Shown: positions 1 to 5,205 of the stretch, in pieces | Layout: each line of letters opens with the position of its first letter | Position numbering within the stretch: position 1 is the stretch's first letter | DNA from: JAGKXB01 sp964498835 | GTDB taxonomy: Bacteria > Pseudomonadota > Gammaproteobacteria > Burkholderiales > Burkholderiaceae_D | Assembly: GCA_964498835.1 (NCBI GenBank) | Contig: CAZCIX010000082.1 | Coordinates: 1-5,284 of the forward strand | DNA: 5,284 nt | Reading direction: 5' to 3' | The notes under the pieces: model-generated | What the model saw: the letters and a program-made list of their open reading frames with translations, nothing else | Database searches by the model: none | Told to the model about the DNA's origin: nothing | Made by a program: the position numbers and the translations under genes

Positions 1-1
1 T

Positions 2-39
2 AGCAACCGGGGTGTGTATGCATTCTGGTTGCTTTTTTT
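2..39 (+). terminator. Rho-independent terminator of an upstream plus-strand gene
   Basis: The arms AGCAACC (2-8) and GGTTGCT (27-33) pair perfectly over 7 bp around an 18-nt loop, and a run of seven T follows at 33-39. The T run lies on the plus-strand 3' side, so the site terminates a gene entering from the left that converges on rnpB. Read on the minus strand the same hairpin lies just after the rnpB 3' end. It could serve rnpB too if the bases left of the window are T-rich, which cannot be seen. Confidence 0.7.
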
Positions 40-43
40 ATTC

Positions 44-385
44 AGTGAAGCAAGCCGATAGGCCGGATTTTGTTACGGCATACGGTCTTGCAACCGCATG
101 CTATGACAGTCATTCCTCTAGGCGCCAGATTACTCTGGCGCTCAAGCTTTCTACCCGCACGCTCCGCGAGCCACCTCAGCGCGTGCCTATTTGAAATTGC
201 TCCGAGTGGAGGTTACCGCGTTTCACCGTAACTTAATACGCTCGTCTCTGTGGCCCTATTCCTCGCCTTATACCTTGCGGCTTTCAGCGGACGGCCGTTA
301 ACCGTCACCCTGCTCTATGGAGTCCGGACCTTCCTCCCGCCATGATTGCACGCAACCATAGCCAGCGACTGTCTGGCTTGCATCA
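44..385 (-). ncRNA. rnpB: RNase P RNA (bacterial class A)
   Basis: This is the catalytic RNA of ribonuclease P, which removes 5' leaders from tRNA precursors together with the protein RnpA. Read on the minus strand it shows the family landmarks in order: CAGACAGTC near the 5' end (P2), GAGGAAGGTCCGGACTCCATAG (split here as GAGGAAGG then TCCGGACTCCATAG; P4/CR I), AGAGCAGGGTG, CACAGAGACGAG, CGGTAACCTCCACTCGGAGC, CAAATAGG, CTAGAGGAATGACTGTC (closing P2) and ATCCGGCCTATCGG near the 3' end. GCAAGC close to the 5' end pairs with GCTTGC at the 3' end (P1). The RNA is about 340 nt, shorter than the 377 nt of E. coli. The difference is largely in the specificity domain: after GGTGAAA the sequence passes almost directly to CGGTAACCTCC, so the P13 and P14 hairpins of E. 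coli are absent, and P12 is a tiny stem (CGTA/TACG). I recall the same layout in betaproteobacterial RNAs. The exact ends are estimates from P1 and the promoter. A 60-residue open frame at 12-194 on the other strand is only a shadow of this gene. Confidence 0.95.
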
Positions 386-392
386 GGGTCGT

Positions 393-421
393 ATTGTAGC
401 GTTATCTTTATATTTTCACAA
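393..421 (-). promoter_or_regulatory. Sigma-70 promoter of rnpB
   Basis: On the minus strand, TTGTGA (421-416) and TACAAT (398-393) are separated by exactly 17 bp. The -10 hexamer matches the consensus at five of six positions and the -35 at four of six. The predicted start of transcription, about seven bases downstream near 385-387, agrees with the 5' end of the RNA judged from the P1 pairing. Confidence 0.7.
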
Positions 422-439
422 AAAATAAGTTGCTTAATA

Positions 440-445
440 TATAAT
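440..445 (+). promoter_or_regulatory. Candidate -10 box for protein A
   Basis: A perfect TATAAT lies 32 bases before the protein A start codon in a strongly AT-rich stretch (about 400-470). The -35 region at 17-bp spacing reads CACAAA (417-422), a poor match that overlaps the rnpB -35 box on the other strand. In DNA this AT-rich a chance TATAAT is possible. The call rests on its position only. Confidence 0.4.
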
Positions 446-477
446 TAAAAATAACTAATTTATTTTCAAACATCGTC

Positions 478-1605
478 ATGAGAACCATTCCAAGCTCCTT
501 ATCTTCTTCATCATCACCTCAACTACCATCAGCTTTATCCACATCGCAGAAAAGTCAACTTAAGGTGGCCCTCGACAGCAAAAATGCAGCGAATATCCGC
601 ACGGCATTACAACAAGCAAAAGCTGGCGACACTGAAATAAGCGCCCTGCTCATCACCGCCTTAACAAGCAAAGATAACGGACTAAATTCAGAAACCAAAC
701 GCACACTTTGTGACTATTTACGGGGAAATGGTTTTGATTTCGAAGAGCCATTACAAAGAGGGAAAACTCTCGCCGAGATCGCAAGAGAAAACGATGATGA
801 TGAATTAATAAAAATTTTAGAACACAACTCAAAAGCAATCACCCAAACTGATCCGCTCCAAGGTGTTAACAAAGCCATTACAAGAGCAACAATAGTCGCC
901 GGAGCAGTTGCCATCCCCCCCTCCGTTCTGGATAAAGCAGTAGCTGAAAAGTCCTCAGGCATAAGTCCAAGCATACTAAAAGGTGTACAAAGCGGAGTGA
1001 CGCAACTCTACAAACAACCTTTTGAGTTTTTTAAAGGCAAATTTTATGGGCCTATGGCTGGGGTTTATTTGGCCACATATGGGACAGCTAATGTAACAGA
1101 AGCCATGTGTAACAATCTCGGGCTTGATCCTACCTGGTACAAACTTGGCCTCTCATCCGCTGCGAATATCCTGTTTTCTAACTTTAGAGACAGTTTTTAT
1201 ACCCAAATCTCTGGCAAAGGCTCAATTAGACCCACGCCCATTTTGAGCAGAATTCTCTATGCCAAACGTGACTGCCTCACTATAGGTGCCGGTTTTACGC
1301 TCCCTAATTACGTAGCCCAATATTTAAAGAATCAATATCATTTCTCCGAAAAATCAGCAGGATATGCTGGCCAACTTGCCACTCCTCTTGTGATGCAGTT
1401 CATCATTACTCCTGTACATTTATTGGCACTTGACTTATATAACAATCCAGTTACGACACTCAAAAATCGTTTTTTTAGAATCCGGCAACAATATCCTGCC
1501 GCAACAATGGCCAGAATGGGTCGATCGCTCAGTGTGTATAGCATTGGTGGTCTTCTCAATGACAAATTAAAACAAGTATTAATTCCGACCCAACCCAATA
1601 TTTAA
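478..1605 (+). CDS. Unknown membrane protein A, ankyrin-like N-terminus plus carrier-like C-terminal domain
   Basis: I do not recognise a named bacterial family, and the function is unknown. The protein has 375 residues. Residues 6-23 are rich in serine (SSLSSSSSPQLPSALSTS). Residues 27-118 are helical and end in a degenerate ankyrin-like unit (about 85-117: GFDFEE, then GKTLAEIARENDDDELIKIL). From about 134 on there are hydrophobic, glycine-rich segments near 134-154, 189-210, 220-238, 262-283, 295-320 and 345-362, a count that fits six membrane helices. Features reminiscent of the mitochondrial carrier family are PSVLDK (148-153, a PxDxxK-like motif lacking the acidic residue), RDCLTIGAGFTLPN (264-277), TPVHLLALDLYNNP (311-324) and ARMGRSLSVYSIGG (345-358). 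From memory, uncharacterised fungal and protist carrier-like proteins have very similar blocks. It is a paralogue of the gene at 4031. No Shine-Dalgarno sequence precedes the ATG, but no other in-frame ATG lies before the carrier-like domain. It could be a host-directed effector or an inner-membrane protein; the sequence alone cannot decide. The gene itself is certain, the function is not. Confidence 0.85.
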   Translation: MRTIPSSLSSSSSPQLPSALSTSQKSQLKVALDSKNAANIRTALQQAKAGDTEISALLITALTSKDNGLNSETKRTLCDYLRGNGFDFEEPLQRGKTLAEIARENDDDELIKILEHNSKAITQTDPLQGVNKAITRATIVAGAVAIPPSVLDKAVAEKSSGISPSILKGVQSGVTQLYKQPFEFFKGKFYGPMAGVYLATYGTANVTEAMCNNLGLDPTWYKLGLSSAANILFSNFRDSFYTQISGKGSIRPTPILSRILYAKRDCLTIGAGFTLPNYVAQYLKNQYHFSEKSAGYAGQLATPLVMQFIITPVHLLALDLYNNPVTTLKNRFFRIRQQYPAATMARMGRSLSVYSIGGLLNDKLKQVLIPTQPNI

Positions 1606-1636
1606 GAGTAAAAACAAACCCACGCTAATGCCAATG

Positions 1637-1671
1637 CAAAGGATGTGCTCACGCAGCAGGCATATCCTTTG
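1637..1671 (+). terminator. Hairpin after protein A, possible terminator
   Basis: CAAAGGATGTGC (1637-1648) and GCATATCCTTTG (1660-1671) form a 12-bp stem with one G.U pair and an 11-nt loop, starting 31 bases after the protein A stop codon. The sequence that follows (ACAAATTCTT) is not a proper U tract, so intrinsic termination would be weak. The position fits an mRNA 3' end that insulates htpG from protein A. It could instead be a processing or stability structure. Confidence 0.45.
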
Positions 1672-1718
1672 ACAAATTCTTACTAAACACACCCCTCGCT
1701 GCGCTGCTCTTATCCAAG

Positions 1719-1746
1719 CTTGAAATCGCTGCCACCATCCCCATTT
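1719..1746 (+). promoter_or_regulatory. Sigma-32 (RpoH) heat-shock promoter of htpG
   Basis: CTTGAAA (1719-1725) and CCCCATTT (1739-1746) are separated by 13 bp. Both elements match the RpoH consensus (CTTGAAA, 11-16 bp, CCCCATnT) at every specified position. Transcription should start near 1752-1754, giving a leader of about 40 nt before the htpG ATG. htpG is a classic member of the heat-shock regulon, so element and gene agree. Confidence 0.92.
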
Positions 1747-1764
1747 CCCTGAAGTTCAAATAAC

Positions 1765-1786
1765 AACGTACTTAACGTATTTAACG
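1765..1786 (+). repeat. 9-bp direct repeat in the htpG leader
   Basis: AACGTACTT (1765-1773) is followed directly by AACGTATTT (1774-1782) and a partial third copy AACG (1783-1786), which runs into the htpG ribosome binding site GAGGG (1786-1790). The units differ at one base. The repeat lies in the transcribed leader, and no function is evident. Confidence 0.55.
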
Positions 1787-1794
1787 AGGGAAAA

Positions 1795-3705
1795 ATGACG
1801 ATATCTGAAAAACAAACCATGGGGTTTCAAGCTGAAGTTAAGCAATTGCTGCAATTGATGATTCATTCTTTGTACTCCAACAAAGAAATTTTCTTGCGCG
1901 AATTGATTTCCAATGCGTCCGATGCGGCGGACAAATTGCGTTTTGAAGCGATTAACAATGATGCCTTGTATGGCAATGATCATGAACTCAGCATCAAAGT
2001 CGGCTTCGACAAAGATGCACGTACGATTACTATTTCCGATAACGGAATAGGAATGAGCCGTGAAGAAGCGATTGCGCATTTGGGCACGATTGCTAAATCC
2101 GGCACCAAGGAATTTTTTGGTAAATTATCAGGCGACCAGCAAAAAGATGCGGCGCTGATTGGGCAGTTTGGGGTTGGGTTTTATTCTGGCTTTATCGTAG
2201 CCGACAAAATCACCGTCAACAGCCGCCGCGCTGGCGCAGCAGCGTCGGAAGGCGTGTGCTGGGAATCAGGCGGTGAAGGCGATTACAGCGTACAAACGAT
2301 CGACAAACCATCACGCGGCACAGAAATCATCTTGCATCTGCGTGAAGGCGAAGAAGAATTCTTGTCGAGCTGGAAAATCAAATCCACCATCCGCAAATAT
2401 TCCGACCACATTTCCCTCCCCATCTTGATGAGAAAAGAAGAATGGGACGCAGAGAAAAAAGAAACCGTCATCAAGGATGAGTTTGAAACCATCAACCAAG
2501 CGAATGCTTTATGGACACGCAACAAGTCCGACATCACGACAGAACAATACGAAGAGTTCTACAAACACGTTTCACACGATTTTGAAGCACCCTTGACACA
2601 CACGCATAACCGCGTGGAAGGCCGCAGCGAATACACACAATTGCTATACATTCCCGCCCGTGCCCCATTTGATATGTGGGATCGCAACAAACGTGGTGGT
2701 ATTAAGTTGTACGTAAAACGCGTGTTCATCATGGACGATGCGGAGCAACTGATGCCTGTTTACTTGCGTTTCGTCAAAGGCGTGATTGACTCCAGCGATT
2801 TGCCATTGAACGTATCACGTGAAATCCTACAAGAGTCACGCGATGTCAAAGTCATCCGAGAAGGTTCAACCAAACGTGTACTGGGCATGTTGGAAGAATT
2901 GGCCAACGCCGACGAGCAAGAACAAAAAGACAAATATCAAACCTTCTGGAAAGAATTCGGTCAAGTTCTCAAAGAAGGCATAGGAGAAGATGCTAGCAAC
3001 AAAGATCGCATCGCCCAGCTATTGCGCATGGCATCCACCCACAACGATAGCGATGCACAAACCGTGTCATTTGCAGATTATGTGGCACGCATGAAAGAAG
3101 GTCAGGACAAGATTTTTTATGTCACAGCGGACAGTTATGCCGCGGCAAAGAACAGCCCACACCTCGAAATTTTCCGCAAAAAAGGTATCGAAGTCTTGCT
3201 CTTAACCGATCGCGTGGATGAGTGGATGCTCTCCTTCCTCACCGATTTTGAAGGCAAAGAATTGGTATCCGTTGCCAAAGGCGGGCTTGATCTAGGTCAA
3301 TTGGAAGACGAAGCCGAGAAAAAGCAACACGAAGAAACGCAAACTGAGTACGAAGCATTGGTTGGCAAGATGAAAGAAACTTTGGCCGACAAAGCCAAGG
3401 ATGTGCGCATCACTTTCCGCTTAACCGACTCACCTGCCTGTCTGGTCGCCGATGAGCACGAATTGTCCGGCAACTTGCTACGCATGCTAAAAGCTGCCGG
3501 CCAAAGCGCGCCTGACACCAAACCAATTCTGGAAATCAATCCCAACCATCCATTGGTACAACGTTTGAAGGAAGAAGACGGAAAATTTGCCGATTGGACA
3601 CACATCCTATTCGATCAAGCCATGCTGGCAGAAGGCGGATCATTAGTCGATCCAGCAAGCTTTGTGAAACGCTTAAATGCCTTGTTGTTGGGGGCGGGGC
3701 AGTAA
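1795..3705 (+). CDS. htpG: Molecular chaperone HtpG (Hsp90 family)
   Basis: HtpG is the bacterial Hsp90, a cytosolic homodimeric ATPase that remodels client proteins together with the DnaK system. The protein has 636 residues, within the usual 620-640. The N-terminal GHKL ATPase domain (about 1-230) shows the Hsp90 signature YSNKEIFLRE (27-36, with catalytic Glu36), the Asn of ELISNASDAADK (Asn40), the ATP-binding DNGIGM (82-87), GTIAKSGT (97-104) and the lid glycines GQFGVGFYSG (123-132). The middle domain carries LNVSREILQ (338-346), whose Arg342 corresponds to the Arg that contacts the ATP gamma-phosphate. The C-terminal dimerisation domain is complete and ends LNALLLGAGQ, without the MEEVD tail of cytosolic eukaryotic Hsp90. 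The start is supported by GAGGG four bases before the ATG. All key residues are present. It is transcribed from its own RpoH promoter (1719-1746) and ends before a strong terminator (3732-3757), so it is probably monocistronic. The sequence is closest, from memory, to Burkholderia-type HtpG. Confidence 0.99.
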   Translation: MTISEKQTMGFQAEVKQLLQLMIHSLYSNKEIFLRELISNASDAADKLRFEAINNDALYGNDHELSIKVGFDKDARTITISDNGIGMSREEAIAHLGTIAKSGTKEFFGKLSGDQQKDAALIGQFGVGFYSGFIVADKITVNSRRAGAAASEGVCWESGGEGDYSVQTIDKPSRGTEIILHLREGEEEFLSSWKIKSTIRKYSDHISLPILMRKEEWDAEKKETVIKDEFETINQANALWTRNKSDITTEQYEEFYKHVSHDFEAPLTHTHNRVEGRSEYTQLLYIPARAPFDMWDRNKRGGIKLYVKRVFIMDDAEQLMPVYLRFVKGVIDSSDLPLNVSREILQESRDVKVIREGSTKRVLGMLEELANADEQEQKDKYQTFWKEFGQVLKEGIGEDASNKDRIAQLLRMASTHNDSDAQTVSFADYVARMKEGQDKIFYVTADSYAAAKNSPHLEIFRKKGIEVLLLTDRVDEWMLSFLTDFEGKELVSVAKGGLDLGQLEDEAEKKQHEETQTEYEALVGKMKETLADKAKDVRITFRLTDSPACLVADEHELSGNLLRMLKAAGQSAPDTKPILEINPNHPLVQRLKEEDGKFADWTHILFDQAMLAEGGSLVDPASFVKRLNALLLGAGQ

Positions 3706-3731
3706 TCTTAGTAAGCAATACACGTACCTAG

Positions 3732-3757
3732 AAAAGGCGGGAATTTCCCGCCTTTTT
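3732..3757 (+). terminator. Strong rho-independent terminator of htpG
   Basis: AAAAGGCGGGA (3732-3742) pairs perfectly over 11 bp with TCCCGCCTTTT (3746-3756) around a 3-nt loop, and the T run (3753-3757) forms the end of the stem and tail. It starts 27 bases after the htpG stop codon. The matching A run on the 5' side means it could also terminate transcripts from the right. Confidence 0.92.
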
Positions 3758-3764
3758 GCATTTG

Positions 3765-3830
3765 GCACTCATGATCAGCCATCCTAATTAGCGCTTTCTC
3801 ACTCCCATACTCCTTAGTGGGAATGAGTGC
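3765..3830. repeat. Inverted repeats with two competing pairings
   Basis: GCACTCAT (3765-3772) is a perfect inverted match to ATGAGTGC (3823-3830). CTCACTCCCA (3798-3807) also pairs with TGGGAATGAG (3818-3827) with one mismatch, using an overlapping segment. The two hairpins are mutually exclusive. The element lies between the htpG terminator and the protein B promoter, outside any gene, and no function is apparent. Confidence 0.45.
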
Positions 3831-3869
3831 TACCGTGCCGCCACACCATTGGCACACACCGCCATTATC

Positions 3870-3885
3870 TTTGCATTTTTGCATT
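3870..3885 (+). repeat. Tandem TTTGCATT, with an inverted copy downstream
   Basis: TTTGCATT occurs twice back to back (3870-3885), and its reverse complement AATGCAAA is at 3961-3968, on the other side of the TATAAT box at 3922. A further direct copy lies just past the htpG terminator (3755-3762). The octamers are AT-rich and could recur by chance. The symmetric placement around the promoter is the only reason to list them. Confidence 0.3.
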
Positions 3886-3921
3886 TCAAAAAAACATGTC
3901 GAAAAAATAATAATATGAGTA

Positions 3922-3945
3922 TATAATCAACAAAAATGTTGATTA
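3922..3945 (+). promoter_or_regulatory. Candidate promoter and operator dyad of protein B
   Basis: A perfect TATAAT (3922-3927) lies about 100 bases before protein B. Overlapping it is a perfect 9-bp dyad, TAATCAACA (3924-3932) and TGTTGATTA (3937-3945), around AAAA. A start point would fall inside the dyad, the classic position for a repressor site. No T run follows on either strand, so this is not a terminator. There is no good -35 hexamer at 16-18 bp (3899-3904 reads TCGAAA), so an activator or another sigma factor may be needed. The dyad is plain in the sequence; the operator role is inferred. Confidence 0.5.
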
Positions 3946-4020
3946 AAAGACATTGTCAATAATGCAAAAGGCGAACGACACTATTAGTTAAACATCGCTA
4001 GATTTCCCTGATATTTTTCC

Positions 4021-4025
4021 AGGAG
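4021..4025 (+). promoter_or_regulatory. Ribosome binding site deciding the start of protein B
   Basis: AGGAG is followed by two adjacent in-frame ATG codons at 4028 and 4031. The gap is two bases to the first and five to the second, so the second is the better-spaced start. Protein A, its paralogue, has no such site. Confidence 0.7.
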
Positions 4026-4030
4026 TTATG

Positions 4031-5170
4031 ATGATTACCGCACCGATTGCTTCTTCACTATTTTTTGCCTCTGCGCAAAATAAACACACTGACACAGCAA
4101 AACAGCTGACGTCCATCATTGATAAAAATGATGCAACAGCCTTGAATTCTTTTTTACAAGAAATCGACCGCTCAGATCCAGAAATAGTGAGCTTTACAAA
4201 ACTTGCCTTGATCTCAGACGACGTCAGTCTGGAAGCCAAGAAAGCCTTGTTTGAGGGAAGCGGGATCGACATCCATGAAGAAATATTCCACGGGGAAAGC
4301 GCGCTCACTTATGCAGAACGCCGTGACGATACAGCGCTCCTACAAGTTTTAACCAACAAGCAAATACCCAATCCAGCCACAATCGACTGCATCAATACAA
4401 CGGAGAATATTGAAAATTCCAACCTAGGGAACGAACTGCAATTTGGTACGGTAGCAGGGCTCATTGCTGGAGCCACAGCCGGCTCTATTGCCACTTTTAT
4501 CGATAAAGCAGTTGTAGAAAATATCAGCGGCAAACGTACTGTTTTAGAAAGCCTAAAAGATAGTGCACAACAACTTTCCCCTAAACAACACCAAAATCTG
4601 TTTTCAGCCTATCGCGCGGTTGCCGGTGTATGCGCTGTCACTTATGTCGCAGCCAATGCAACAGAAACTGTCGCAGGTCATTACAAGCAAGATTCCGTTA
4701 TTCCCAAATTAATTGTCACAACCATCGTCAACACAGCAGCATCCATCAAAAGAGATTGCATTCTCGCCGGTCTATATGGAAAAGGTGCAGTTAGCACGCT
4801 TCCACGCGCCAGCATTGGTCTTTTTATCATACGTGATGGCTTAACCATGGCAGGCGCATTTGCGCTTCCAAACAAACTTAGCAATCACTTACAGGACAAA
4901 TATAATTTTTCAGCCCAGTATGCAAAAGGGATTGCGCAAATCGTTTGTCCTGTTGTCATGCAGGTTGGTGCAGCTTTATTTCATGTGGCTGGCTTTGATT
5001 ATTACAACAGGCCCAATATTCCTTTGGCGAATCGCTGGCAAACAATCAAAAGCACCTACCTCCCCACACTTGCAGGAAGAAGCGCACGTATTTTTTGTGC
5101 TTATGGCATCGGTGCCAACATTAATGCTTACCTGCGGGAGCAGTTTTCGCCTTCTTCCAAGAAGTTATAG
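4031..5170 (+). CDS. Unknown membrane protein B, paralogue of protein A
   Basis: The function is unknown. The protein has 379 residues from the ATG at 4031, or 380 from the ATG at 4028; residue numbers here count from 4028. The N-terminal third (about 22-112) is helical and ends in a degenerate ankyrin-like unit (about 79-110: GIDIHEE, then GESALTYAERRDDTALLQVL). The C-terminal part has hydrophobic glycine/alanine-rich segments near 140-158, 196-213, 224-248, 262-282, 300-322 and 350-368. An ungapped hand alignment of residues 269-329 with protein A 264-324 gives 23 identities in 61. It includes RDGLTMAGAFALPN, VVMQ and DYYNRP. DKAVVENISGK (159-169) matches DKAVAEKSSG of protein A, and TAASIKRD followed by GKG (251-253) matches the fungal/protist carrier-like proteins as I remember them. 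A canonical carrier motif PxDxxK is absent. The N-terminus (ITAPIASSLFFASAQ) is mildly hydrophobic but lacks the positive charge of a signal peptide, and the C-terminus is basic (SSKKL). It is probably transcribed alone from the promoter near 3922. The gene is secure, the function open. Confidence 0.85.
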   Translation: MITAPIASSLFFASAQNKHTDTAKQLTSIIDKNDATALNSFLQEIDRSDPEIVSFTKLALISDDVSLEAKKALFEGSGIDIHEEIFHGESALTYAERRDDTALLQVLTNKQIPNPATIDCINTTENIENSNLGNELQFGTVAGLIAGATAGSIATFIDKAVVENISGKRTVLESLKDSAQQLSPKQHQNLFSAYRAVAGVCAVTYVAANATETVAGHYKQDSVIPKLIVTTIVNTAASIKRDCILAGLYGKGAVSTLPRASIGLFIIRDGLTMAGAFALPNKLSNHLQDKYNFSAQYAKGIAQIVCPVVMQVGAALFHVAGFDYYNRPNIPLANRWQTIKSTYLPTLAGRSARIFCAYGIGANINAYLREQFSPSSKKL

Positions 5171-5205
5171 AAATTAATAATCTGCAATAAGCCGATGTCC
5201 ACAAC

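Noticed and set aside
12..194. 60-residue plus-strand open frame at the left end
   Set aside because: It lies across the terminator and the 3' half of rnpB on the opposite strand, with no ribosome binding site. The RNA gene explains the sequence.
468..475. The 8-mer AAACATCG shared by the upstream regions of A (468-475) and B (3990-3997)
   Set aside because: Eight AT-rich bases can recur by chance, and the distance to the start codon differs (2 against 33 bases).
1669..1674. A perfect TTGACA -35 hexamer upstream of htpG
   Set aside because: No -10-like sequence lies 15-19 bases downstream; the region there is CCCCTCGC. It also overlaps the arm of the hairpin at 1660-1671.
3297..3605. Several minus-strand open frames of 60-107 residues inside htpG
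   Set aside because: They are opposite-strand shadows of a fully conserved gene, without start signals or recognisable sequence.
5158..5167. C-terminal SKKL of protein B as a peroxisomal targeting tail
   Set aside because: The last three residues are KKL, not the SKL-type tripeptide, and a basic C-terminus is common. The evidence is not enough.
4860..5177. 105-residue plus-strand frame within protein B
   Set aside because: It overlaps protein B in another frame. The protein B frame carries the motifs shared with protein A, so this is a shadow.
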